From NCBI GenBank assembly GCA_023260935.1, contig JALQTL010000123.1:1-12537 (forward strand): DNA of 12,537 bases, read 5' to 3'. The notes under the pieces are model-generated. The model was given only the letters and a program-made list of their open reading frames with translations, was not told where the DNA came from and ran no database searches. Shown here piece after piece: positions 1-5,826 of this stretch (the first letter of the stretch is position 1; every line of letters begins with the position of its first letter). The DNA is from Paracoccaceae bacterium (GTDB lineage: Bacteria; Pseudomonadota; Alphaproteobacteria; Rhodobacterales; Rhodobacteraceae). Both the position numbers and the translations under genes were made by a program.

Positions 1-12
1 ACTGACGCGACG

Positions 13-156
13 ATGACCCCACACTCGCCACTGGCCACCGGCCACTCGCCACCCACAGTCTTTCTCGTGGATGACGACGCGTCTTTCCTGACCCGTGTCA
101 CGCGGCTGCTGCGGGCGTCCGGGTTCATCACCCGCAGGGGCAGGATGGAAACCTGA
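13..156 (+). pseudogene. Response regulator receiver domain, N-terminal fragment
   Basis: The 47-codon reading frame contains VFLVDDDASFL, followed by an amphipathic stretch ending RLLRASGF. This is the first beta strand, the acidic pocket (consecutive Asp at residues 20-22) and the first helix of a CheY/FixJ-type receiver domain. Such domains accept phosphate from a histidine kinase. Similarity ends at about base 126. The frame then runs through nine codons with no receiver character and stops at 156. The phosphoacceptor Asp (normally near residue 55) and any output domain are absent, so the product cannot work as a response regulator. ATG 13 is the first in-frame start, but the frame is open to the window edge and no clear ribosome site precedes it. 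Before the receiver core lies a low-complexity HSP-containing leader. The loss of the 3' part coincides with the junction to the MOSC gene. Confidence 0.6.
22..52. repeat. Short imperfect direct repeat, CACTCGCCAC
   Basis: CACTCGCCAC occurs at 22-31 and again at 43-52, exactly 21 bases apart. Between them is a related CTGGCCACCGGCC stretch. The repeat lies in the leader of the response-regulator fragment and keeps its frame (His-Ser-Pro twice). It may be the remains of a slippage-prone short repeat. There are only two clear copies. Confidence 0.5.
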
Positions 157-372
157 ATATCCGGGTCCGGCCGCCCGTCGGGCAGGCGCAACCAGGGGGC
201 CGTCAGCCACCGTTCCCCCGGCACGCCCTCGGCCCGGGTCAGGTGCAGGCTTTCGGGAAAGAGCCGCTGGTTGAACGCGGGCCGGAAACACAGGCCCGTA
301 ATCGGCGCATCGGTCCTTGGCGCGGCCAGAACCTGCGGCAGCGCCGCCATCAGTTCGGCCATGGTGACGGGA

Positions 373-1527
373 TCAGAGCGCATCCAGAAGCGCGCCCGTG
401 GGCCAGGCATCGGCGGGAAGGCCAAGGCGCTGCTGCTCTTTCTGCACCGCTGCCCGCGTGCCCGCTCCCAGAATGCCGTCGATTTTGCCGACATCATGGC
501 CAAGCTCGGCCAACCGCGCCTGCAAACGCTTCATCTGCGCCTCGTCCAGCCCCGGGTCGGGATTGCCTGCATCAAAGACAGGCGCCCCTTCCAGCCGGGT
601 GGCGAAATAGGCCCCCGTCAGAACATAGGTGAAACTCTGGTTCCAGTCGAACAGCGTGCGGAAATTGGGATAGGCCAGAAAGGCCGGCCCCTTGCGCCCT
701 TGCGGCAGGATCAGGCTGGCCTGCCCGGCGGGCAAGCCGCCGTGCCGTGGGGCCACGCCCATCTTCTGCCATTCGCCCGCGTCAAGCTGCACCTCCAGCC
801 CGGAAAGCGCCCAGTCCATGCTGGCGGGCACCGAAACCTCGGCCAGCCAGGGCGCATTCGGCTGCCAGCCGTGATGCTGCAACAGCCTCGCGCCCGACAG
901 GATCGCATCGGCAACCGAGGTTTTCAGCCGCACATGCCCGTCGCCATCTCCATCCACCCCGCGCGCCAGAATATCGGCCGGCAGCATCTGCACCATCCCG
1001 ATCTCGCCGGCCCAGGCGCCGGTGGTATCGGTGGGAAAATCGCCCTTTGCATGCAGGGCAATGGCGGCAAGGATCTGGGGCTGGAACAGTTCGGGCCGGC
1101 GGCAATCGTGGCCCAGCGTCACCAGCGCATCGCGGGTGTTGAAGTCGCCCTGCACCTGCCCGTAATCCGTCTCGAACGCCCAGAAGGCCAGCAGGATGCC
1201 CCGCGGCACCCCATAGTCCGCCGCCGCCCGATCAAGGATGGCGGCGTGCTTGCGCGCCAGCGCCCTGCCGGTATCGATCCGGCTCTGGCTGATCAGCCGG
1301 CGCGAAAAATCGGTAAAGTTCATGCGGAACACACCTTGGCTGCGGTCGCGTGCCAGCACTTTTTCATCGATCCGCGCGCCTTTCAGAAAGCTGCGGGCAG
1401 CGTCTTCGGGCAGGCCCTGCGCCACCGCCTCGGCCACCATGGCATCGGTAAAGGTGGCAAGCGGCCCGCCACAGGGCGCGGCAAGGGCGGGGCTGGCAAG
1501 CATCAGCAGGGGAAGGATCAGGCGCAT
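373..1527 (-). CDS. Lytic murein transglycosylase, MltB/SLT_2 type with peptidoglycan-binding domain
   Basis: This is a 384-residue periplasmic enzyme that cleaves the MurNAc-GlcNAc bond of peptidoglycan to give 1,6-anhydro ends (family GH103). It begins with a Sec signal peptide (MRLILPLLMLASPALA). The catalytic domain follows at about residues 25-310. It has the predicted catalytic Glu119 in AFWAFETDYG and the family segment GEIGMVQMLPADILARGVDG. The last 55 residues form a PG_binding_1 domain (MKRLQARLAELGHDVGKIDG). The AAPC after the signal is not a good lipobox, so a soluble periplasmic protein is more likely than a lipoprotein. I chose ATG 1527. An in-frame TTG at 1533 would add two residues; neither has a clear ribosome site. 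The gene starts 9 bases after the cbiB stop and is probably translated from the cobC-cbiB transcript, a link found by position rather than function. Confidence 0.9.
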   Translation of the reverse strand: MRLILPLLMLASPALAAPCGGPLATFTDAMVAEAVAQGLPEDAARSFLKGARIDEKVLARDRSQGVFRMNFTDFSRRLISQSRIDTGRALARKHAAILDRAAADYGVPRGILLAFWAFETDYGQVQGDFNTRDALVTLGHDCRRPELFQPQILAAIALHAKGDFPTDTTGAWAGEIGMVQMLPADILARGVDGDGDGHVRLKTSVADAILSGARLLQHHGWQPNAPWLAEVSVPASMDWALSGLEVQLDAGEWQKMGVAPRHGGLPAGQASLILPQGRKGPAFLAYPNFRTLFDWNQSFTYVLTGAYFATRLEGAPVFDAGNPDPGLDEAQMKRLQARLAELGHDVGKIDGILGAGTRAAVQKEQQRLGLPADAWPTGALLDAL

Positions 1528-1536
1528 GGGCAAAGG

Positions 1537-2436
1537 TTAAAGAAGCGCGGCCAGCCCGGCAATCCCCAGCATCAGCGCCCAGGCCCGCCACAGCGCCCGA
1601 CAGGCGGCATCGATCTGATCGGGGCCAATGTCGCGGCGACCTTCCGGCCAGACCCAGGGGAAATCCTGCATCACCCCGTGATAGGCCCGCGGCCCGGAAA
1701 GCGCCACGTCCAGCACCACCGCCATCGCCGCTTCGGGCCAGCCGGCATTCGGGCTGCGGTGCAAGGGGGCATCGCGCAAGATCGGGCGGGCATCGCGCCA
1801 GCCATGGGCCAGCGCAATCAGCAGCGCCGTCAGGCGCGCGGGGATCAGGTTCACCAGATCGTCAAACCGCGCCGCCGCCCAGCCAAAGGCCTCGTGCCGC
1901 GGGGTGCGGTGGCCGATCATGGAATCGGCCGTATTGGCCGCCTTGTAGACCAGCATCAGCGGCAGCCCGCCGATCAGGAACCAGAAGGCCGGGGCAATCA
2001 CCCCGTCCGAAAGGTTTTCGGCCGCGCTTTCGATCGCCGCGCGCGATACCGCCGCCTGATCCATCGCCGCCGTGTCGCGGCCCACGATCATCGCCACGGC
2101 CCGCCGTCCTTCGGGCAAGGAAAGGCGCAAGCCATCGGCCACAGCCTGTACATGCTGCACCAGCGATTTCTGGGCCAGCAGGATGGCGGCGCAAACCACC
2201 TCCAGCACCCCGAAATCCGGCAGCGCCGCAATTGCCCGGCCCAGCGCATAGGCCCCCGCCAGCAGGATCGCCAGCGCCAGCACGCCCTTGGCCCGGCGCT
2301 GCCCGCCCCGGTTCAGCGCCCCGTCCAGCGCCGCCACCGCCCGGCCCATCAGCACCGCCGGGTGGGGCCAGCGGTCCCACAGCCATTTCGGCTCTCCCAG
2401 CAGGGCATCCAGCAGCATCGCCAGAACCAGCATCAT
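1537..2436 (-). CDS. cbiB: Adenosylcobinamide-phosphate synthase CbiB (CobD of aerobic naming)
   Basis: This 299-residue membrane protein attaches aminopropanol or its phosphate to adenosylcobyric acid, giving adenosylcobinamide (phosphate) in late cobalamin synthesis. Family signatures are all present: WPHPAVLMG (23-31), ESAAENLSDGVIAPAFW (136-152), YKAANTADSMIGHRTPRHE (164-182), RFDDLVNLIPARLTA (190-204) and SPNAGWPEAAMA (228-239). Hydrophobic segments near 50-72, 76-92, 150-165 and 198-212, plus one at the C-terminus, fit a multi-pass inner-membrane protein. The length is normal. The start is ATG 2436, whose ATGA overlaps the cobC stop, so the two are probably translationally coupled. The frame extends upstream without a stop, but only inside cobC. 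The next codon is also ATG, so 2433 is an alternative start. Confidence 0.95.
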   Translation of the reverse strand: MMLVLAMLLDALLGEPKWLWDRWPHPAVLMGRAVAALDGALNRGGQRRAKGVLALAILLAGAYALGRAIAALPDFGVLEVVCAAILLAQKSLVQHVQAVADGLRLSLPEGRRAVAMIVGRDTAAMDQAAVSRAAIESAAENLSDGVIAPAFWFLIGGLPLMLVYKAANTADSMIGHRTPRHEAFGWAAARFDDLVNLIPARLTALLIALAHGWRDARPILRDAPLHRSPNAGWPEAAMAVVLDVALSGPRAYHGVMQDFPWVWPEGRRDIGPDQIDAACRALWRAWALMLGIAGLAALL

Positions 2437-3380
2437 GCCGCCAAGGCCTTTTCCAGCCGCGCCCAATGCGCCTCTGTCCCCGGCAGGCCCAGACGAAGCC
2501 AGCGGTCGGAATAGGGGAAGATGCGTGTCCAGATCTGCCGCGCGGCCAGCCGGTTCTGCCAGTCCTGCGCCACCCCCACGTCATACAGCCGAAACAGCGG
2601 CGTGCCCCCCACCAGCCCGGCCCCCGCCCGGGCCATCAGCCTGTCCAGCCGGGCAGCATCGGCCGTCAGGCGCGCCCGCGTGGCATCGGCCCAAGCGCCA
2701 TCCCGCAGCGCCTTTGTGCCAACAAACAACGCCGGCCCCGAAACCGGCCATGGCCCCAGCAGGCGCGACAAGCCCGCCAGCAGATCCGGGTCGCCAATGG
2801 CAAAGCCAAGGCGCAGCCCCGCCAGCCCCCAGAACTTGCCAAAGCTTTTCAGCACAACCACACCCGGCCGGGTGGCATGGCCCATCAGGCTGCGCCCCGG
2901 GGCGATGTCGCAGAAGCTTTCGTCAATGATGGCAAACGCCGCCTGCGGCAGGTCGTGAAACCGACCGTCCGGGTTGTTCGGATGCACCACCACCGCCGCC
3001 TCGGCCGCGCCGTCAACCAGCTGCCAGCCCGCCGCGCGAAAGGCGCGGCCGTGTTCGTTATAGGTCGGCCCCGCAATCCGCACCCTGCCCGCCGGGCGCA
3101 GCGCAGGCAACCGCGCGATCAGCGCCGAAGCTCCGGGCGCGGCCAGCACCGCCGCTTCCTCGGGTACCGCCCAGAATTGCCGTGCCGCTTGCACCAGCGC
3201 CGCCTCGGCCCCCGCATCGGGCAGGTCGGCAAAGGCAGGCCCCGGCAGATCGGGCAGCGGATAGGGCTGTGGGTTGATGCCGGTGGAAAGATCGATCCAG
3301 TCCGCCCGCACCCCGCCCCAGCGCGCCACGGCCGCATCGACCCCGCCGCCATGATCCACGATGCCTTCGCCATTCCCCAT
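2433..3380 (-). CDS. cobC: Threonine-phosphate decarboxylase-like PLP enzyme CobC (CobD in Salmonella naming)
   Basis: This is a 315-residue fold-type I PLP enzyme of the histidinol-phosphate aminotransferase family. Its cobalamin members make (R)-1-amino-2-propanol phosphate from L-threonine phosphate, the arm used by CbiB. DHGGGVDAAVARWGG (9-23) and DLSTGINPQPYP (30-41) are typical of the CobC/CobD branch. HPNNPDGR (133-140) and DESF (153-156) line the PLP pocket. Lys182 in KSFGKFWGLAGLRLG is the predicted Schiff-base lysine. The reading frame is open up to 3797, but that extension reads antisense through the hypothetical gene at 3594 and has no family likeness. ATG 3380 has a GAGGA 9 bases upstream. 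The alternative ATG 3389 abuts that GAGGA with no spacer. It is the first gene of the cobC-cbiB-transglycosylase-MOSC run. I saw no B12 riboswitch box upstream. Confidence 0.92.
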   Translation of the reverse strand: MGNGEGIVDHGGGVDAAVARWGGVRADWIDLSTGINPQPYPLPDLPGPAFADLPDAGAEAALVQAARQFWAVPEEAAVLAAPGASALIARLPALRPAGRVRIAGPTYNEHGRAFRAAGWQLVDGAAEAAVVVHPNNPDGRFHDLPQAAFAIIDESFCDIAPGRSLMGHATRPGVVVLKSFGKFWGLAGLRLGFAIGDPDLLAGLSRLLGPWPVSGPALFVGTKALRDGAWADATRARLTADAARLDRLMARAGAGLVGGTPLFRLYDVGVAQDWQNRLAARQIWTRIFPYSDRWLRLGLPGTEAHWARLEKALAA

Positions 3381-3389
3381 GCGACTCAT

Positions 3390-3394
3390 TCCTC
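3390..3394 (-). promoter_or_regulatory. Ribosome binding site deciding the cobC start
   Basis: The minus strand reads GAGGA here. It lies 9 bases before ATG 3380 and directly against ATG 3389, so the spacing favours 3380 as the start of cobC. Confidence 0.5.
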
Positions 3395-3501
3395 GCCGGT
3401 GCCCGTCCCGCCGTCTCTCAATCGGATTTTCCGCCGCGGGGCAACGGCCCGGGCGCGGCGATTGTTCGACCGACTGCGACAATTTCGGCACGTCAGGGGG
3501 T

Positions 3502-3523
3502 GTTTCCGGTCCATTCCGGAAAC
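3502..3523. other. Perfect 8-bp inverted repeat with 6-base loop
   Basis: GTTTCCGG (3502-3509) and CCGGAAAC (3516-3523) pair perfectly around TCCATT. No T-run follows on either strand, so a simple intrinsic terminator is unlikely. It could be an operator or an RNA hairpin in a leader. Its position is 122 bases upstream of the cobC start and 70 bases upstream of the hypothetical gene. Confidence 0.45.
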
Positions 3524-3538
3524 CTTCACGCGATTGAC

Positions 3539-3552
3539 TTGATTTTAAGCAA
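3539..3552 (+). promoter_or_regulatory. Possible Fnr/Crp-family site, TTGAT-N4-AGCAA
   Basis: TTGATTTTAAGCAA matches the Fnr consensus TTGAT-N4-ATCAA at nine of ten defined positions. Many alphaproteobacteria carry FnrL, DnrF-type or FixK-type regulators that bind this kind of dyad. The site is about 42 bases upstream of ATG 3594 and 160 upstream of cobC. One site in an AT-richer patch can arise by chance. Confidence 0.3.
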
Positions 3553-3583
3553 TTCTGCCGCAGACTTTTCAGGATGGGGATGC

Positions 3584-3588
3584 GGAGG
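3584..3588 (+). promoter_or_regulatory. Shine-Dalgarno sequence of the hypothetical gene
   Basis: GGAGG sits 5 bases before ATG 3594. It is a strong site that supports both the start and the reality of this small gene. Confidence 0.6.
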
Positions 3589-3593
3589 CGGCA

Positions 3594-3944
3594 ATGCTGG
3601 AATTCTTGCCACAGGACATTCGGGACGGCCTGGATGCCGCCCGGAAAAGGGAAGCCAAGCGCAAGTCGCGCCTGCGCGTTCAGGTGGGCGAAGCGGTTTT
3701 TCCGATCCTGCGCTTCTGGCATGACGGTTTCGCCCTTGATGCCGATCTGGCACCCAACCTGCGCGGTCTTGTCGATGTCTATGATGGTGACAGGCACATC
3801 TTTCAGTGCCTCATCATCGCCTCGACACTGGAAAACGGCGATCTGATCTGTGATTTCAAGCGGTCCACCGCAGTGACGGACAGCGCGCCGCTGGATTTCT
3901 GGCGCGACGAGAATGCCCCCGTCGCGCTGCTACCGAAAAACTGA
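3594..3944 (+). CDS. Conserved hypothetical protein, 116 residues
   Basis: Function is not recognised with confidence. The protein begins with a charged helix (PQDIRDGLDAARKREAKRKS, 6-25). A region follows that alternates short hydrophobic strands with turns: RLRVQVGEAVFPILRFWHDG, GLVDVYDG, HIFQCLIIA, LICDFKR. It ends in an acidic/aromatic tail (LDFWRDENAPVALLP). There is no signal peptide or membrane segment, so it is probably cytoplasmic. The strand-rich core after an RxR-type basic stretch vaguely resembles a PilZ domain, but the diagnostic RxxxR and D/NxSxxG motifs are not clearly present. From memory, very similar small proteins occur in Rhodobacterales. A strong GGAGG precedes the start. 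The gene stands alone between cobC (divergent) and malY (convergent, 11 bases apart). An Fnr-like dyad upstream hints at oxygen- or redox-linked expression. Confidence 0.8.
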   Translation: MLEFLPQDIRDGLDAARKREAKRKSRLRVQVGEAVFPILRFWHDGFALDADLAPNLRGLVDVYDGDRHIFQCLIIASTLENGDLICDFKRSTAVTDSAPLDFWRDENAPVALLPKN

Positions 3945-3955
3945 CGCCTTGGCCC

Positions 3956-5128
3956 CTATTGCAGGTCGCCAAAGGCGGCCTTCAGCCTTGAAACCGCGTC
4001 TTCGACATGTGCGCGCGGTGTGGCAAGGTTGAACCGCATAAAGCTTTCGCCCCCCGAACCGAAGGTTTCGCCGTGGTTGGCGCAGATCGCGGCCTGTTTT
4101 TCCACCCGGTTGGTGAATTCGTCCTTGGTCATCCCGGTGCCGGAAAAATCCACCCAGCTCAGATAGGTGGCCTCCAGCGGCATGGACCTCAGGCCGGGAA
4201 TGGCATTCACCCCCACATCAAAGATCTGACGGTTGCCATCCAGATACTGGTTCAGCGCATCCACCCATGCCGCCCCTTCGGCCGAATAGGCGGCCTCGAC
4301 CATGTGCAGACCGAAAGAGTTGGCCGAAATTCCCAAGGCCATCATCCGTTCGCCAAAGCGCGCGCGCAGCGCATCATCTGCGATGATCACATTGCCGGTG
4401 TGGCAGCCCGCTATGTTGAAGGTCTTCGTCGCCGCCGTCATCATCACCAGACGGTCCGCGATTTCGGGTGCCACGGTCGCCATGACATGATGGTGGTGCC
4501 CCGGCATCACCAGATCATGATGGATCTCGTCCGAGACAAGCACCAGATCGTGCCGCTTGCAGAAATCGGCCGTGGCCTGCAATTCGGCCCGTGTCCAGAC
4601 CCGCCCCCCGGGATTGTGGGGCGAACACAGGATCAGCATCCTTTCGGCGCCGGTCATCTGCGCATCCCAGGCGTCGAAATCCATCTCGTAACGCCCGGCC
4701 TCCAGCTTCAGTTTGCATTCCACCACCTTGCGGCCCGCCGCTTTAATCGTGCGCGCAAAGGCGTGATAGACCGGAGTCATCAGAACAACCCCGTCACCGG
4801 GCCGGGTAAAGGCATCCACCACCAGCCCGGTGCCATTGACCAGCCCATGCGTGGTGAAGATGTGCTTTGGGTCCACCGCCCAGCCATGCCGGGTCTGCAT
4901 CCACCAGCGGATCGCCTCCAGATAAGACGCATCGTCGCCGTAATAGCCATAGATGCCATGCGCCGCCATCTTCTCGACCGCGGCCTGAATGCAGGCCGGC
5001 GGGCGGAAATCCATATCCGCCACCCACATCGCCAGACCGCGATCCGCCGGCACGCCATACAGGCGCTCCATCATGTCCCATTTGACCGAATGGGTTCCGA
5101 ACCGGTCGATCCGTTCATCAAAGCTCAT
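3956..5128 (-). CDS. MalY/PatB-family PLP-dependent C-S beta-lyase
   Basis: This 390-residue cytoplasmic fold-type I aminotransferase-like enzyme is of full normal length. MalY/PatB enzymes cleave cystathionine or cysteine conjugates to a thiol, pyruvate and ammonia; the true substrate cannot be read from sequence. Diagnostic segments are MWVADMDFRPP (34-44), GIYGYYGDD (58-66), ILCSPHNPGGRVW (166-178) with Asn172, SDEIHHDLVMPG (199-210) with Asp200, and Lys235 in AATKTFNIAGCHTGN, the predicted PLP lysine. The start ATG 5128 gives the usual N-terminus (FDERIDRFGTHSVKWD) and is preceded by a weak GGTGAG. An odd point is a His-rich loop, HH at 203-204 and HHHH at 211-214. The gene is probably monocistronic from a promoter at 5167-5194. 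It converges on the hypothetical gene with 11 bases between stops. Confidence 0.92.
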   Translation of the reverse strand: MSFDERIDRFGTHSVKWDMMERLYGVPADRGLAMWVADMDFRPPACIQAAVEKMAAHGIYGYYGDDASYLEAIRWWMQTRHGWAVDPKHIFTTHGLVNGTGLVVDAFTRPGDGVVLMTPVYHAFARTIKAAGRKVVECKLKLEAGRYEMDFDAWDAQMTGAERMLILCSPHNPGGRVWTRAELQATADFCKRHDLVLVSDEIHHDLVMPGHHHHVMATVAPEIADRLVMMTAATKTFNIAGCHTGNVIIADDALRARFGERMMALGISANSFGLHMVEAAYSAEGAAWVDALNQYLDGNRQIFDVGVNAIPGLRSMPLEATYLSWVDFSGTGMTKDEFTNRVEKQAAICANHGETFGSGGESFMRFNLATPRAHVEDAVSRLKAAFGDLQ

Positions 5129-5166
5129 GTCTCACCCGCTTGCCTTGCAGACGTTAATTCCAAACC

Positions 5167-5194
5167 ATTATCAAGATCAGGAACATCCGTCCAA
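5167..5194 (-). promoter_or_regulatory. Candidate sigma-70 promoter of the C-S lyase gene
   Basis: The minus strand reads TTGGAC (5194-5189), a 16-base spacer, then GATAAT (5172-5167). Transcription would begin near 5160, leaving a leader of about 31 bases that contains the weak ribosome site. This is a consensus match only. Confidence 0.4.
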
Positions 5195-5268
5195 ATGAAA
5201 GATTGTAACCAGAACAATGACCCAAATACAGCCCATATAAAGAACAAACTTGCATGGGGACCGCCCCC

Positions 5269-5297
5269 TTGCACGAATGCCCCCCGCGCCGTAAATC
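5269..5297 (+). promoter_or_regulatory. Candidate promoter of the def operon, placing the start at ATG
   Basis: TTGCAC (5269-5274), a 17-base spacer and TAAATC (5292-5297) fit a sigma-70 promoter. The last base of the -10 is 6 bases before the A of ATG 5304, so transcription would begin at or next to the start codon. No Shine-Dalgarno sequence precedes this ATG, which fits a leaderless message. Confidence 0.35.
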
Positions 5298-5303
5298 TGA
5301 CGC

Positions 5304-5825
5304 ATGATCCGCCCCATTCTGATCCATCCCGATCCGCGCCTCAAGAAGCCCTGCGATACGGTGACCGAATTCACCGCCGATCTTGCGCAGCTGGCCGATG
5401 ACATGCTGGAAACCATGTATGATGCGCCCGGCATCGGGCTTGCCGCCCCCCAGATCGGGGTGATGCGGCGCGTTCTGGTGATGGATTGCATCAAGGACGG
5501 CCCGCCCCGCCCGATGGTGCTGATCAACCCCGAAATAACCTGGGCATCCGAGGATCAGTCGATCTATGAGGAAGGCTGCCTATCGATCCCCGACCAGTAT
5601 GCCGAGGTAAAGCGCCCCTCGGAGGTGCGCGTGACATGGCATGATCTGACCGGCACGGTGCAGGAAGAACAGTTTTCCGGCCTCTGGGCCACCTGCGTTC
5701 AGCACGAGATCGACCATCTGAACGGCAAGCTGTTCATCGATTACCTCGGCCCGCTGAAACGGCAGATGATCACCCGCAAGATGGAAAAGCTGAAGCGGGA
5801 ACGGGCCCGGATGGCACAGGCCTGA
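5304..5825 (+). CDS. def: Peptide deformylase, first copy (complete active site)
   Basis: This 173-residue metalloenzyme removes the formyl group from the N-terminal Met of new proteins as they leave the ribosome. All three family motifs are intact: GIGLAAPQ (43-50, with Gln50), EEGCLSIP (89-96, with metal ligand Cys92) and QHEIDH (133-138, with His134 and His138 as ligands and Glu135 as the catalytic base). A basic helix, LKRQMITRKMEKLKRERARM, closes the chain, as in standard bacterial enzymes. Length is normal. ATG 5304 gives the usual N-terminus (IRPILIHPDPRLKK) but lacks a visible ribosome site. It is the first gene of a four-gene run (def, def, def-like, fmt), and the next gene starts one base after its stop. 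It is probably the main housekeeping copy. Confidence 0.96.
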   Translation: MIRPILIHPDPRLKKPCDTVTEFTADLAQLADDMLETMYDAPGIGLAAPQIGVMRRVLVMDCIKDGPPRPMVLINPEITWASEDQSIYEEGCLSIPDQYAEVKRPSEVRVTWHDLTGTVQEEQFSGLWATCVQHEIDHLNGKLFIDYLGPLKRQMITRKMEKLKRERARMAQA

Positions 5826-5826
5826 C

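Larger units (their letters stand above)
1..362 (-). pseudogene. MOSC-domain protein, C-terminally truncated at a junction
   Basis: From ATG 362 the minus strand encodes MAELMAALPQVLAAPRTDAP, then ITGLCFRPAFNQR, GVPGERWLTAPWLRLPDG and IQVSILPLRVM. This pattern recalls small MOSC-domain proteins, the domain of the molybdenum-cofactor sulfurase C-terminus that moves sulfur to metal-sulfur clusters; the match is from memory. Only about 79 codons (362 down to 126) fit. Below about base 126 the frame stays open to the window edge, but it is antisense to the response-regulator fragment and has no family character (KDASSSTRKT). The C-terminal half, including the region where the conserved Cys would lie, is missing. 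The start is 10 bases after the stop of the lytic transglycosylase, so it is probably the last gene of that operon. No strong Shine-Dalgarno sequence is visible. Confidence 0.55.
3381..3593. other. Divergent intergenic region between cobC and a small hypothetical gene
   Basis: These 213 non-coding bases must hold the promoters for the minus-strand cobC operon and the plus-strand gene at 3594. The last 60 bases are more AT-rich than the surroundings. I see a perfect hairpin (3502-3523), an Fnr-like dyad (3539-3552) and a TTGACT at 3534-3539 that could be a -35 element but lacks a convincing -10 at normal spacing. No cobalamin-riboswitch box (GCCACTG or its complement) is present. Confidence 0.6.
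5129..5303. other. Divergent promoter region, malY-type gene / def operon
   Basis: This 175-base intergenic region is clearly richer in A+T than the flanking genes. It separates the minus-strand C-S lyase from the plus-strand deformylase operon. One promoter candidate per direction is listed separately. No open frame with coding character was found in it. Confidence 0.65.

Noticed and set aside
271..2514. A 747-codon plus-strand open frame antisense to the transglycosylase and cbiB
   Set aside because: It is Pro/Arg/Gln/His-rich with no family likeness and lies opposite two well-supported genes. Long antisense frames are expected at this GC content.
3461..3483. ATTGT-N13-ACAAT dyad as a LysR-type operator
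   Set aside because: The arms are only 5 bases, no LysR gene is nearby, and the match is easily due to chance.
2232..3542. A 436-codon plus-strand open frame antisense to cobC and cbiB
   Set aside because: Same low-complexity Pro/Arg composition, and it covers two genes with clear catalytic motifs.
3381..3593. Cobalamin riboswitch upstream of cobC
   Set aside because: I looked for the conserved B12 box (GCCACTG or its complement) on both strands and did not find it. The single hairpin does not resemble the riboswitch fold.
3381..3797. N-terminal extension of cobC by up to 139 residues
   Set aside because: The extension crosses the divergent intergenic region and runs antisense through the hypothetical gene, with no CobC likeness. 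A GAGGA supports ATG 3380.
4007..5401. A 464-codon plus-strand open frame antisense to the C-S lyase
   Set aside because: It mirrors the lyase gene, runs through the promoter region into def in another frame, and has no recognisable domain.
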